Shown here: positions 8,864-17,458 of the stretch, piece by piece
Position numbering within the stretch: position 1 is the stretch's first letter
Layout: each line of letters begins with the position of its first letter
DNA from: Amycolatopsis nigrescens CSC17Ta-90
Lineage (GTDB): Bacteria; Actinomycetota; Actinomycetes; Mycobacteriales; Pseudonocardiaceae
DNA: 64,000 nt
NCBI RefSeq assembly: GCF_000384315.1
Contig: NZ_ARVW01000001.1
Coordinates: forward strand, 2,985,746 to 3,049,745
Direction: 5' to 3'
Made by a program: the position numbers and the translations under genes
The notes under the pieces: model-generated
Told to the model about the DNA's origin: nothing
The model's database searches: none
Seen by the model: the letters and a program-made list of their open reading frames with translations, nothing else

Positions 8864-9613
8864 TCAGCGGCCCTGGTTGGCGACGGCCGCGGCGGCGACC
8901 TTGGCGGCTTCCGGGTCGAGGTAGCTGCCGCCGGGGTTGACCGGCTTCAGGTCGGCGTCCAGGTCGTAGCGCAGCGGGATGCCGGTCGGGATGTCCAGTC
9001 CGGCGATCTTGTCGTCGGAGATCCCGTCCAGGTGCTTGACCAGCGCGCGCAGCGAGTTGCCGTGCGCGGCGACCAGCACGGTCCGGCCCGCCCGCAGGTC
9101 CGGCACGATCTCGGCCTCCCAGTACGGCAGCAGCCTGGCCACCACGTCCTTCAGGCATTCGGTGCGCGGCGCGGTGGGCCCGAGCAGGGCGTAGCGCGGG
9201 TCCGCGTCCTGGCTGAACTCGTCGCCGGCCTCAATCGGCGGCGGCGGGGTGTCGTACGAGCGGCGCCACAGCATGAACTGCTCGTCGCCGAACTCCTCGC
9301 GCACCTGCTTCTTGTTCTTGCCCTGCAACGCGCCGTAGTGCCGCTCGTTGAGCCGCCAGTCGCGGCGGACGTCGATCCAGTGCCGGTCGGCGGCGTCCAG
9401 CGCGAGGTTGGCGGTGGAGATCGCCCGCCGCAGCAGCGAGGTGTGCACCACGTCCGGCAGCAGCTTGGCCTCCGCCAGCAGCTCACCGCCGCGGCGCGCC
9501 TCCGCCTCGCCCTGCTCGGAGAGCGGCACGTCGACCCAGCCGGTGAACAGGTTCTCCGCGTTCCAGGTGCTCTGTCCGTGCCGGAGCAGCACCAAGGTCC
9601 CAAGTTCGGCCAT
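8864..9613 (-). CDS. gpmA: 2,3-bisphosphoglycerate-dependent phosphoglycerate mutase
   Basis: The 249-residue enzyme interconverts 3- and 2-phosphoglycerate in glycolysis and gluconeogenesis. The phosphohistidine motif [12 protein letters not shown] lies at residues 7-18, [10 protein letters not shown] near 95, and the second catalytic His in [13 protein letters not shown] near 190. The length and motifs match dPGM across the whole protein. It begins at ATG 9613 and ends just after the bidirectional terminator. It keeps the mycobacterial order gpm1 next to senX3-regX3, with an aldo/keto reductase and a regulator inserted between them here. Confidence 0.96.
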   Translation of the reverse strand: MAELGTLVLLRHGQSTWNAENLFTGWVDVPLSEQGEAEARRGGELLAEAKLLPDVVHTSLLRRAISTANLALDAADRHWIDVRRDWRLNERHYGALQGKNKKQVREEFGDEQFMLWRRSYDTPPPPIEAGDEFSQDADPRYALLGPTAPRTECLKDVVARLLPYWEAEIVPDLRAGRTVLVAAHGNSLRALVKHLDGISDDKIAGLDIPTGIPLRYDLDADLKPVNPGGSYLDPEAAKVAAAAVANQGR

Positions 9614-10014
9614 GCCCGCAAGCCTGCCAGAATGCCCGTCCGCTCCGGCATCGGCCTCCGTGGCGGGCCAGGGTGAACGGCGGCTGAACAGCACTTCTAC
9701 GCACAGTGTGACAAATGTAATTTAGTGAACAACTCTCGCCCGCAAAGGGCCATTAATTCGACCGTGCAACAACACGTGACGATGCACTCCGTTAACGGTA
9801 CAGATGAAGTTCACTCGAATGGAGTAGTGAGTAGTCTTGTGATTACAGGGTGCCTTCTGACAAGTTGACTACGTCCCGCTCGGCTGGATTCCACGCACTC
9901 CCCAGCCGATCGCGGGCTACGACCGCAGCTCGTCTCCCCCCTGCCGGGCTGCGGCCCCGCCGGCCCCGTTGGCATCCCCCTCGCCACCGGGTCCATCGCG
10001 GCGGGAGCGTCAGC
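9614..10014. other. Gene-free interval upstream of gpmA
   Basis: No convincing gene is seen in about 400 bp. The part at 9700-9860 is clearly less GC-rich than its surroundings and contains a palindrome CCGTTAACGG (9788-9797), the word GTGAAC/GTTCAC twice, and a GTGATTACAGGGTG stretch. It probably holds the gpmA promoter on the minus strand. Short frames here lack codon bias and recognisable products. A small RNA cannot be excluded. Confidence 0.4.
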
Positions 10015-10057
10015 GGGGCGGCTCGAGTTCGCGACTCCCCCTCCCTCGAGCCGTCCC
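10015..10057 (-). terminator. Hairpin downstream of the DUF4349 gene
   Basis: Arms 10015-10027 (GGGGCGGCTCGAG) and 10045-10057 pair over 13 bp with one G-U pair and a 17-nt loop. It starts 20 bp after the stop of the minus-strand lipoprotein gene and fits a factor-independent terminator without a strong U-tract, as is common in actinomycetes. Confidence 0.5.
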
Positions 10058-10077
10058 GCCCGCCCCGGCTACTCCGG

Positions 10078-11004
10078 CTACTCCACAGCGGGCAGCGCGG
10101 CCTCCTGCGCCCGTACCCGCGTCCGGCGGCGGCGCACCCACCAGACTGCGGCCACCACCGGCGTGCCGAGGATCAGCAGGAACGGCGCCATCGCACCGAG
10201 CACGGTGAGCACCCCGCTGCCGAAGTCCAGGAAAGCGCGCCAGCCGTCGCCGAACCCGCCGCCGAACCCGTCGTCCTCCGGTGCACCCCCGGACGCGCCG
10301 GCGGTCTGCACGGTCAGCGCCACCTTCGAGGTCGCCACGCTGCCGGCCAGCTTGTCCTGCCTGGCCTGCAGGCTCTCCAGCGCGGCCTCCCGGCTGGTCA
10401 GCTCCCGTTCGATGGAGGTGATCTCGCTGACCGTGGCGGCCCGGTCCAGCAGCGCGCGCACCCGCTCCACGCTCTTGCGCTGGGTGCCCAGCCGCGCCTG
10501 CACATCCACCACCTGCTCGGTGACGTCCTGCACGTCCTGCTCCCGGCTGGTCACGGTGCCCAGCCGGGACAGCTCGGCCAGCGTGCCGTCCAGCCGGTCG
10601 CTGGGCACGGTCAAGTTCAGCGTGGCGGACTCGCCCCTGGTCCGTTCCGAGCCGAGATAGCCGCCGGCAGCCGCGGTGATCTCCCTGGCCCGGTCGGCCA
10701 CCACCGCCACGTCCGGAGCGGTCAGCCCGAGCCTGGCGTTGCGCGCGAGCTGCCGCCCAGGCGCGTCCAGGTCGCCGAGCGGGACGTCCTGGGTGGACCC
10801 CGCGCTCTCGTCCGCCTTTTCCTGTCCCGGGTCGGTTTTCTGCGCACTCGGCGGTTCCGCCGGGGCGATCTCGGCCGAGCCCGCGTTGCCGGTCTCGCCG
10901 GCGACGCTCGCGGTGCTGTTGTCTGAGCCTCCCGAGCCCCCTGAGCAACCTGCCAGCAGCACACCGCAGACCAGTGCCAGCCCGGCCACCGTTTTCGCTC
11001 TCAT
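10078..11004 (-). CDS. DUF4349 domain lipoprotein
   Basis: The 308-residue protein has a lipoprotein signal with lipobox LLAGC, acylated Cys20, then a Gly/Ser/Ala-rich linker. The DUF4349 domain (about 85-240) shows the features ARLGLTAPDVAVVADRAREITAAAGGYL, LTVPSDRLDGTLAELSRLGTV and a long coiled coil (VQDVTEQVVDVQARL to ERELTSREAALESLQARQDKL). A C-terminal membrane helix (FLLILGTPVVAAVWWV) and basic tail RRRRTRVR end it. It should therefore be anchored at both ends with a periplasmic coiled coil. Function is unknown. It is the last gene of the hydrolase-mshA-YbjN run. Confidence 0.85.
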   Translation of the reverse strand: MRAKTVAGLALVCGVLLAGCSGGSGGSDNSTASVAGETGNAGSAEIAPAEPPSAQKTDPGQEKADESAGSTQDVPLGDLDAPGRQLARNARLGLTAPDVAVVADRAREITAAAGGYLGSERTRGESATLNLTVPSDRLDGTLAELSRLGTVTSREQDVQDVTEQVVDVQARLGTQRKSVERVRALLDRAATVSEITSIERELTSREAALESLQARQDKLAGSVATSKVALTVQTAGASGGAPEDDGFGGGFGDGWRAFLDFGSGVLTVLGAMAPFLLILGTPVVAAVWWVRRRRTRVRAQEAALPAVE

Positions 11005-11071
11005 CTGACGTCTCCCATCCAGTTGTGCGGAGGAGACGGAGAACGGGGTCAGCCCGGTTGCACGCGCCCGG

Positions 11072-11587
11072 TCACGAATCCGCCAGCCGGCCAGGCTCGT
11101 GCCCGCCTGCTGGTTCGGTCAGGTGCTTGAACGCCTGCAGGTTGGCCAGCGACTCGCCGCGCGAGACCCGCCAGTCCCATTCGCGCTTGATCGAAGTCGC
11201 GAAACCGAGTTCCAGCAGGATGTTGAAGTCGCCGTCCGCGGCTTCCAGCACCTGGCCGAGCACCTTGTCCAGCTCGGCTTCGGAGATGCCTTCCAGGCCG
11301 AGCTTGCCGACCAGGTAGATGTCCCCCATGGCGTCCACTGTGTAGTGCACGCCGTAGAGCTTCGCGTTGCGGCGCAACAGGAATCGGTAAACGTCCTGAT
11401 GCGACTCGTCCGGGCGGCGGCAGACGAAGGCTTCCACCGAGAAGGCGTGCTCACCGGCCACCAACCAGCAGTTCGTCTGCAGCTTCTTGGTGCCGGGCAG
11501 CGTGACGAAATACCGCCCCGCGCCCTTGCGCTCGTACTTCAGCCCCGCCTTGTCCAAAGTAGACTGAACTACCGAATCGACACTCAT
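11072..11587 (-). CDS. YbjN domain protein
   Basis: The 171-residue protein belongs to the YbjN/putative bacterial sensory transduction regulator family, related in fold to type III secretion chaperones. Its core motifs are SVEAFVCRRPDESHQDVYRFLLRRNAKLYGVHYTVDAMGDIYLVGKL and the following helix GISEAELDKVLGQVLEAAD. It probably binds another protein. It follows mshA with an 8-bp gap, the same pairing as Rv0486-Rv0487. Linkage to mycothiol metabolism is therefore suggested only by position. Confidence 0.85.
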   Translation of the reverse strand: MSVDSVVQSTLDKAGLKYERKGAGRYFVTLPGTKKLQTNCWLVAGEHAFSVEAFVCRRPDESHQDVYRFLLRRNAKLYGVHYTVDAMGDIYLVGKLGLEGISEAELDKVLGQVLEAADGDFNILLELGFATSIKREWDWRVSRGESLANLQAFKHLTEPAGGHEPGRLADS

Positions 11588-11595
11588 CCGCCGGG

Positions 11596-12909
11596 TTACA
11601 CCGCCACTTCCGGTTGCAGAGCGAGCCGGAACGAACTCGCGGCTTCAGCATAGGTGTCCAGCAACGCGTCCGTCGTGCGCTGCCACGAGAACCGCCGCGC
11701 GTGCGTGGCCGCATTGCCGGCCAGCTCGGCCCGCCGGTGCGGGCGCAGCGCGACCGAGCCCAGCGCGGCGGTCCAGTCCCGCGGCTCGTGCGAGGGCACC
11801 AGCAGCCCGGAGACCCCGTGCGCGACGGCCACCGGCAGCCCGCCGACCTCGGCGGCAACCACCGGCGTGCCGCAGGCCTGCGCCTCCAGCGCGACCAAGC
11901 CGAAGGACTCGTTGTAACTGGGCACCGCCACCACGTCGGCGGCCCGGAACACGTTCACCAGCGCGGCACCCGGCTGCGGCGGCAGGAACCTGGTCTGCGG
12001 CTCGATGCCGAGCGAGACCGCCAGCTCCCGCAGCGCCTGCGGCTGCTCCAGCCCGGTACCGGACGGCCCGCCGACGATCAGCACCACCAGCCGGCTCGCC
12101 AGTTCCGGGGAGTCGCGCAGCAGCCCCGCCGCCGCATGCAGCAGCACGTCCGGGGCTTTCAGCGGCTGGATCCGGCCGGCAAAGGCGAGCACCACGGCGT
12201 CCTGCGGCAGGCCGAGCGCGGTCCTGGCGGCTACCTGCGAGCCGGGGGTGAAGCGGTCCAGGTCCACCCCCGGGGACACGGTGTGCACCGCACGCGGGTC
12301 GGCGTCGTACAGCCCGACCAGCTGCCTCGCCTCCACGGCGGTGTTCGCGATCAGCCGGTCCGCCTCGCTGACCACCTGCTCCTCGCCGATCACCCGCGTC
12401 CTCGGTTCCGGGGTGTCCCCCTCGGCGAGCGCGGCGTTCTTCACCTTGGCCAGCGTGTGCGCGGTGTGCACCAGCGGCACCCCCCACCGGTCCCGCGCCA
12501 GCCAGCCGACCTGGCCGGAAAGCCAGTAGTGCGAATGGATCAGGTCGTAGTAACCCGGCTCGTGGAACGCCTCGGCCCGCAGCACCCCGGAGGTGAACGC
12601 ACACAGCTGCGCGGGCAGCTCATCCCGGCCGAGCGGCTCGAACGGCCCGGCCGGCACATGGCGGACCAGCACCCCCGGCGCCAGCTCGGCCACCGGCGGC
12701 TGGTCCGAGGAGGTCGCCCTGGTGAACACCTCGACCTGCACCCCGCGCCTTGCCATCTCGACCGCGGTCTGCGAGATGTAGACGTTCATCCCGCCGGCGT
12801 CGCCGGTACCCGGCTGCTCCAGGGGTGACGTGTGCACCGAGAGCACCGCGACCCGGCGCGGACGCTGCGATTGGGCACGGCGAGACGCACGTAAGGGCGA
12901 AATGGTCAC
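11596..12909 (-). CDS. mshA: D-inositol-3-phosphate glycosyltransferase (mycothiol biosynthesis)
   Basis: The 437-residue GT-B fold enzyme (GT4) joins UDP-GlcNAc to 1L-myo-inositol-1-phosphate, the first step of mycothiol synthesis. It shows the N-terminal loop [12 protein letters not shown] (about 34-45), [12 protein letters not shown], the nucleotide-sugar phosphate-binding pair Arg246/Lys251 in GRIQPLK, and the EX7E motif ESFGLVALE (Glu334, Glu342). The GTG start at 12909 has CAGGAG at good spacing. The upstream hydrolase ends 15 bp before it. No mshB, mshC or mshD lies in the window; they are usually unlinked. Confidence 0.95.
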   Translation of the reverse strand: MTISPLRASRRAQSQRPRRVAVLSVHTSPLEQPGTGDAGGMNVYISQTAVEMARRGVQVEVFTRATSSDQPPVAELAPGVLVRHVPAGPFEPLGRDELPAQLCAFTSGVLRAEAFHEPGYYDLIHSHYWLSGQVGWLARDRWGVPLVHTAHTLAKVKNAALAEGDTPEPRTRVIGEEQVVSEADRLIANTAVEARQLVGLYDADPRAVHTVSPGVDLDRFTPGSQVAARTALGLPQDAVVLAFAGRIQPLKAPDVLLHAAAGLLRDSPELASRLVVLIVGGPSGTGLEQPQALRELAVSLGIEPQTRFLPPQPGAALVNVFRAADVVAVPSYNESFGLVALEAQACGTPVVAAEVGGLPVAVAHGVSGLLVPSHEPRDWTAALGSVALRPHRRAELAGNAATHARRFSWQRTTDALLDTYAEAASSFRLALQPEVAV

Positions 12910-12924
12910 CTTGGTTACTCCTGA

Positions 12925-13764
12925 CTACCGCGACAAGTCCTCGGCGAACTGCCGCAGCACCGAGTTGAACTCGGCGGCCTGCTCGATGAACGGCAGATGG
13001 CCCACACCTGAGAGCCAACGCGTTCGGGCACCCGGAATCTTCCCGGCGGCGTACTCGCCGGCGCTGATGTCGACCACCTGGTCCGCCGTGCCGTGCAGCA
13101 CGAGGGCCGGCACGTCCACCGCGGCGAGCACGTCCGCGCTGGCCAGGTCGCGGCGGAACAGCGCGGACCGCACCGCCGGCGGTACCGACAGGCTGGCGCC
13201 GAGCAGCTGCTGGGCCAGCGCGCCCGGCACCGGCTCGGCGGCCATGCCGACGCTGAGCTCGGTCAGCGCGGTCGCCGCCCGCCGCAGGTCATCGGACAGC
13301 GCGTCCGGCAGCGCGGCCTTCATCGCCGGGCCGGTCCGCGCGCCGGGACGGTTGCGGCCGAGCTCGGTGATCGCGCCGGCCAGCACGATCCCGGCCAGCC
13401 CGGCGGTGCCGTAGGTACGCAGGTAGTCGGTGATCACCAGTCCGCCGTAGGACCAGCCGACCACGATCGCCGGGGTGCCGGCGAACTCCAGCACGGAGAA
13501 CAGGTCACCGGCCCAAGCGCGGGAGCTGTCGTACCCCTCTGCGGGCACCTCCGAGGTACCGTGCCCGCGCAGGTCCATCGCGGCGAGCAGGTGCGCCCCG
13601 GCCAGTCCAGGGTCGGCCAGCTGGTAGGACCAGGCCAGCGAGGACTGCGCCCAGCCGTGCACGAACACGATGGGGGGTGCGGCGGCCGTGGCCGGTCGCT
13701 CGGAACCGGCCACCCGCAACCCGATCCGCACACCACCGGAACCGATCACTTCGGTCAGCAACAC
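12925..13764 (-). CDS. Alpha/beta hydrolase
   Basis: The roughly 279-residue protein shows the alpha/beta hydrolase fold: oxyanion motif FVHGWAQSS (about 34-42), nucleophile elbow GWSYGG with Ser105, acid region LHGTADQVVD, and catalytic His in GVGHLPF. Similar enzymes include haloperoxidase-like esterases and epoxide hydrolases; the substrate is unknown. The open frame runs upstream through a palindromic repeat encoding a meaningless KSVAPATFFTHE stretch, so the start was set at GTG 13764, just after AGGGAG. It precedes mshA by 15 bp and is likely co-transcribed with it. Confidence 0.82.
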   Translation of the reverse strand: MLLTEVIGSGGVRIGLRVAGSERPATAAAPPIVFVHGWAQSSLAWSYQLADPGLAGAHLLAAMDLRGHGTSEVPAEGYDSSRAWAGDLFSVLEFAGTPAIVVGWSYGGLVITDYLRTYGTAGLAGIVLAGAITELGRNRPGARTGPAMKAALPDALSDDLRRAATALTELSVGMAAEPVPGALAQQLLGASLSVPPAVRSALFRRDLASADVLAAVDVPALVLHGTADQVVDISAGEYAAGKIPGARTRWLSGVGHLPFIEQAAEFNSVLRQFAEDLSR

Positions 13765-13784
13765 ACACTCCCTACCCACGACCT

Positions 13785-13826
13785 CGTGAGTGAAAAACGT
13801 TGCTGGAGCAACACTTTTCACTCACG
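13785..13826. terminator. Palindromic repeat, family A copy 1
   Basis: Arms 13785-13804 and 13807-13826 form a 20-bp stem with two mismatches. The consensus arm GTGAGTGAAAAGTGTTG is shared with 21225-21270 and 35337-35382. It lies 20 bp after the L,D-transpeptidase stop and 21 bp before the hydrolase start, and probably terminates the transpeptidase transcript. Confidence 0.65.
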
Positions 13827-13846
13827 ACCGTTGACCTGCGGAAACG

Positions 13847-15010
13847 TCAGATCGCCGACTTGGACTGCCAGGTCTTCCAGTCCAGCAGCCAGTCCAGCAC
13901 ATCCGAGGTGGTCGGCATGCTCGCCTTGGAGCCGGTGATCACCACCGGGTCGCCGATCAGCGCGGAGTCGAAGTACGCCTTGGCGTCCTTCTCGTACAGG
14001 TTCACGCAGCCGTGCGAGGTGTTGGCCTTGCCGATGTTGCCGTGGTTCTCCTCGTTCTCGTGGATGAACTCACCGTGGTTGGAGATCCGGCAGGCCCACT
14101 TCTTCTTGACGTTGGTGTAGCCGTACTGAGGGTTGGAGAAGTCGCCGACCGGCTCCCTGGTCATCACGATCAGGGTGCCGTTCGGGGTGTTCAGGTTCGG
14201 GTCGGCGTCCTTGCCGTTGCTGCACGGGTAGGAGGCGTGCTCCTCGTCGTCGCGGTAGACCTTCATCACGTGGTCCGGGGTGTTGATCTTCACCACCTGG
14301 TTGCGGCCGATCTTGAACTTGGTGGTGACGTCGGCCTTCACGTAGTTGCCGCCGCCGAGGTCGATCCCGTAGAGCTTGGCGCTCACGTCGACCTCGGTGT
14401 TCGCCGGCCAGAACTCCTTGGGCCGCCAGTCCGCCTGCCGGTCGGACAGCCAGGCCCATGCCCCCTCGACGTCCTTGGAAGTCTTGACCTCCAGCGCCTT
14501 CTGCGCCTCCGCGCGGTTCTTCACCGGCGCGGTGAACTTCACACTGATCGGCATGGCGACCCCGACCTCGGCGTCGTCCGCCGGGTTCAGCGTGGCGCGG
14601 ACCTCCTTGGCCGGCTTGACCGTGTTGAAGGCGCCGGTCAGCTCGGCCGTCTTGTTGTCGCTGCCGGCCGCCTTCACCGCGTAGGTGTAGCTCTTGCCGT
14701 AGCCGAGCGGCTCCGAGCTGGTCCAGGCGGTCTTCTCGGCGTTGAGCTCGCCGGGCACCGCCTCCCCGCCGGGGTTGGTCAGCTTGACCTCGACCAGGGT
14801 GCCTTCGGTCACCTTCACCGTGACCGGCTTGTTCACCGGGGCGTCCTTGGCGTCGACCGCGGGTTCGGCGGTGATCTTGGCCTTCGGCGGCTCCGGGGCC
14901 GTGTTCCCGGCCTGCCCGCTGCCACCGGTCTGGCCGCTTGAGCAAGCGGCCACCAGCACCGACGCGCCGGCCGCCAGTCCGGCCGTGAACACCGTGCGTC
15001 GTTCGATCAC
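13847..15010 (-). CDS. L,D-transpeptidase lipoprotein (YkuD family)
   Basis: The 387-residue precursor has a signal with a twin-Arg start (ERRTVF) and a lipobox ending LVAAC (Cys23), so it is likely an outer-face membrane lipoprotein. Two Ig-like domains (about 45-250) precede the catalytic YkuD domain, which carries NHGEFIHE and SHGCVN with catalytic Cys335. Such enzymes make 3-3 cross-links in peptidoglycan and confer tolerance to beta-lactams other than carbapenems. Start GTG 15010 is preceded by GGAGG, while the longer frame is unsupported. Position and architecture match Rv0483 (LprQ/LdtMt5). Confidence 0.93.
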   Translation of the reverse strand: MIERRTVFTAGLAAGASVLVAACSSGQTGGSGQAGNTAPEPPKAKITAEPAVDAKDAPVNKPVTVKVTEGTLVEVKLTNPGGEAVPGELNAEKTAWTSSEPLGYGKSYTYAVKAAGSDNKTAELTGAFNTVKPAKEVRATLNPADDAEVGVAMPISVKFTAPVKNRAEAQKALEVKTSKDVEGAWAWLSDRQADWRPKEFWPANTEVDVSAKLYGIDLGGGNYVKADVTTKFKIGRNQVVKINTPDHVMKVYRDDEEHASYPCSNGKDADPNLNTPNGTLIVMTREPVGDFSNPQYGYTNVKKKWACRISNHGEFIHENEENHGNIGKANTSHGCVNLYEKDAKAYFDSALIGDPVVITGSKASMPTTSDVLDWLLDWKTWQSKSAI

Positions 15011-15109
15011 CGTCAACCTCCGTGTCTCATCGCCCGTCCTCACCGGATCTATCCGCGACGAACCCGCTCCGACGTTACCCGCCACGTGGGTAATGGCAGC
15101 ATTCTCCTC

Positions 15110-15841
15110 ATGAGCAAGCGAACCGCAGTGATCACCGGCGCCAGCGCCGGCATCGGCGAAGCGACCGCGCGGGCCCTCGCCGAAGCCGGCTTCGAAGTGG
15201 TGCTCGGTGCCCGGCGCCTCGACCGACTGCAGAAGCTGGCGGACGAGTTGTCCGGCACCGCACACGTACTGGACGTGACAGACCCGGAGTCGGTTGCCGC
15301 GTTCGCCGGGTCAATCCCGGAGTGCCACGTCCTGGTCAACAACGCCGGCGGCGCCCGCGGCCTGGAGCGGGTGGAGGCCGCGGACGAGGAGAACTGGCGC
15401 TGGATGTGGGAAGTGAACGTGCTGGGCACGCTGCGGGTGACCAAGGCGCTGCTGCCGAAACTGGTCGCCTCCGGGGACGGCCATGTGCTCACCGTCACGT
15501 CCATCGCGGGCTACGGGGTCTACGACGGCGGGGCCGGTTACACCTCGGCGAAGCACGCGCAGTCCGCGCTGCACCGGACGCTGCGCTCGGAGTACCTCGG
15601 CGAACCGGTGCGGGTCACCGAGATCGTGCCGGGCATGGTGGAGACCGAGTTCTCGTTGCACCGCTTCGAGGGCGACGAGGAGCGGGCGGCCGGGGTGTAC
15701 CGCGGGCTCCAGCCGCTCACCCCGGGTGACGTGGCCGAGGTGATCGCCTTCGCGGCGACCAGGCCGTCGCACGTGAACCTGGACCAGATCGTGCTCAAGC
15801 CCCGCGCCCAGTACGACGGCACCCGCGCGCACCGCTCCTGA
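15110..15841 (+). CDS. Short-chain dehydrogenase/reductase
   Basis: The 243-residue protein is a classical SDR: cofactor loop TGASAGIGEA (residues 9-18), LVNNAGG, a catalytic Ser in VTSIAG, and YTSAK with Tyr and Lys. Arg/Asp after the second strand (LGARRLDRL) points to NADP(H). It resembles the YdfG group of 3-hydroxy acid dehydrogenases (substrates such as serine or 3-hydroxypropionate), but the substrate is not certain. ATG 15110 was preferred over an upstream in-frame GTG because homologues start with this M-x-x-R-T-A-V-I-T pattern. It is the divergent SDR in the murB region, as Rv0484c is. Confidence 0.88.
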   Translation: MSKRTAVITGASAGIGEATARALAEAGFEVVLGARRLDRLQKLADELSGTAHVLDVTDPESVAAFAGSIPECHVLVNNAGGARGLERVEAADEENWRWMWEVNVLGTLRVTKALLPKLVASGDGHVLTVTSIAGYGVYDGGAGYTSAKHAQSALHRTLRSEYLGEPVRVTEIVPGMVETEFSLHRFEGDEERAAGVYRGLQPLTPGDVAEVIAFAATRPSHVNLDQIVLKPRAQYDGTRAHRS

Positions 15842-15843
15842 CC

Positions 15844-15865
15844 GGCAAATAGCCGGCTTTTTGCC
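15844..15865. terminator. Palindrome between convergent SDR and murB, family B
   Basis: GGCAAATAGCC (15844-15854) faces GGCTTTTTGCC (15855-15865), a 22-bp near-perfect palindrome with one mismatch and a T-run. It fills the 26-bp gap between convergent stop codons, and its arm is the same as that of the element at 8804-8861. Confidence 0.65.
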
Positions 15866-15867
15866 CG

Positions 15868-16932
15868 TCAGAGGGAGCAGTTGATGAGCAGGGGTTCGGG
15901 GTGCAGGGTGACCCCGAAGGTGGCGCGGACGCCGTCGCGGACCTCCCCCGCGAGGGCGAGCAGGTCCGCGGTGGACGCGCCGCCGCGGTTGGTCAGCGCC
16001 AGGGTGTGCTTGGTGGACAAGGAAACCCGCCCGCCCGGCCCTGAACGCCCCTTGCCGAACCCGGCGCGCTCGATCAGCCAGGCCGCGGACAGCTTGACCG
16101 CGGCCGGCGCCGGGTAGCTCGGCACCGGCACGTCCGCGCCGACCACGGCGGCGATCCGGTCCAGCACCGCGGGCGCCTCGGTCTCGGGCAGCACCGGGTT
16201 GGTGAAGAAGGAACCCGCGCTCCAGGTGTCGTGGTCCAGCGGGTCGAGCACCATGCCCTTGCCGCGGCGCAGGCCGAGCACGGCCGCGCGGGCGTCGGCC
16301 GGCGGCACCGTCGCGCCCACCTCGACGCCCAACGTGCGGGCCAGCTCGGCATACCGGATCGGGCTGGACGGCGAGCCAGGCCGCAGCTCGAACCGCACGC
16401 TGAGCACCACCCCGGTGTCGGTGCCCTTGAGCACACTGGTGCGGTAGTCGAAGCCCAGCTCGTCCGCGCGCACCGTGCGCACCCGGCCGGCCGCGCGGTC
16501 GTACAGCTCGACCGAGCGCACCGTCTCGCTGATCTCGCTGCCGTAGGCACCGACGTTCTGGATCGGGGTCGCACCGACCGAACCGGGAATACCGGACAGG
16601 CACTCCAGCCCGCCGACGCCACCGGCCGACATGGCCGCCACGAACTCGTCCCAGTTCTGCCCGGCGGCCACCTCGAAGAAGCCGCCGTCCTCGGCGGTCC
16701 AGCCGCCGGTGGCGATCTGCACCACCGTGCCGTCGAAACCTTCGTCGCCGACCACCAGGTTCGAACCGCCGCCGAGCAGCAGCAGCGGCTCGCCGGCCTG
16801 GTCCGCGGCACGCACCGCGGCCACCAGCTCGTCGGTGGTCTTGGCCACCACGAACCGGCGCACCGGCCCGCCGAGCCGCAGCGTGGTGTAACTCGCCATG
16901 GTCACCAGTGGAGGAGTTTCGGCAGCACTCAC
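15868..16932 (-). CDS. murB: UDP-N-acetylenolpyruvoylglucosamine reductase
   Basis: The roughly 354-residue flavoenzyme reduces UDP-GlcNAc-enolpyruvate to UDP-MurNAc in cytoplasmic peptidoglycan precursor synthesis. FAD-binding motifs are TTLRLGGP, LLLGGGSNLVV and GIPGSVGATPIQNVGAYG. The catalytic Ser region SAGSFFTNPV and the RAGFGKG / TNRGGAST segments are present. The C-terminal HPEPLLINCSL region replaces the usual EPEV ending of the E. coli type. The start is uncertain: GTG 16932 was taken, with GTG 16905 as alternative. It is divergent from the DUF2505 gene with 25 bp between the starts, so promoters must overlap. Confidence 0.94.
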   Translation of the reverse strand: MSAAETPPLVTMASYTTLRLGGPVRRFVVAKTTDELVAAVRAADQAGEPLLLLGGGSNLVVGDEGFDGTVVQIATGGWTAEDGGFFEVAAGQNWDEFVAAMSAGGVGGLECLSGIPGSVGATPIQNVGAYGSEISETVRSVELYDRAAGRVRTVRADELGFDYRTSVLKGTDTGVVLSVRFELRPGSPSSPIRYAELARTLGVEVGATVPPADARAAVLGLRRGKGMVLDPLDHDTWSAGSFFTNPVLPETEAPAVLDRIAAVVGADVPVPSYPAPAAVKLSAAWLIERAGFGKGRSGPGGRVSLSTKHTLALTNRGGASTADLLALAGEVRDGVRATFGVTLHPEPLLINCSL

Positions 16933-16957
16933 GAGGGGGAACGGTACTGTCCCGGGC

Positions 16958-17458
16958 ATGGCATCCCGTATCGAGCACCGTGCGGAGTTCTCCCACGGCA
17001 TCGCCGCGGTGTTCGCGGCCCAGTCCGGAGAGGCCGCGCTCCGGGCCAGGCTCGAGCTGCTCGGCGGCAAGCACGCCGGGCTGCCCGAACACACCCTGAC
17101 CTCCAGCGGCGCGCACTACAAACTGGTCCAGGGCATCGGCGCCGAGCAGCTCCCGCAGGCCGTGCGCACCCTGCACAAGGGCGACCTGATCGTGCACCGC
17201 GAGCAGACCTGGACCGCGTCGGGCGGGGGCTACACCGGCACTGCCAAGGCCACCGTCGCCGGGGTGCCCGGTGAGATCAACGCCCGCACCGAGCTGACCG
17301 AGCGCGACGGCCAGACCGTGCTGCGCACCAGCGGCGAGGTGAAGGTCCGGATCCCGCTGGTCGGCGGCAAGCTGGAGAGCGTGATCGCCGAACAGGTGAC
17401 CAAACTGCTGGAGCACGAGGCCGAATTCACCGCGAAGTGGCTGGCCGACGGGAACTGA
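16958..17458 (+). CDS. DUF2505 domain protein
   Basis: The 166-residue protein matches DUF2505, an actinobacterial family with an SRPBCC/START-like helix-grip pattern: N-terminal IEHRAEFSHGIAAVFAA, central WTASGGGYTGTAKATVAGVPGEI and a C-terminal amphipathic helix (LESVIAEQVTKLLEHEAEFTAKWL). It may bind a hydrophobic ligand, but function is unknown. A TACTGT hexamer at 16945-16950, 8 bp from the ATG, suggests a leaderless transcript. The stop overlaps the next gene by 22 bp, and the murB neighbour is conserved in mycobacteria. Confidence 0.83.
   Translation: MASRIEHRAEFSHGIAAVFAAQSGEAALRARLELLGGKHAGLPEHTLTSSGAHYKLVQGIGAEQLPQAVRTLHKGDLIVHREQTWTASGGGYTGTAKATVAGVPGEINARTELTERDGQTVLRTSGEVKVRIPLVGGKLESVIAEQVTKLLEHEAEFTAKWLADGN

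Noticed and set aside
13767..13821. N-terminal extension of the hydrolase (KSVAPATFFTHE)
   Set aside because: The residues are translated from the family A palindrome and the same peptide appears in frames at the other copies; a start with a ribosome-binding site lies just downstream.
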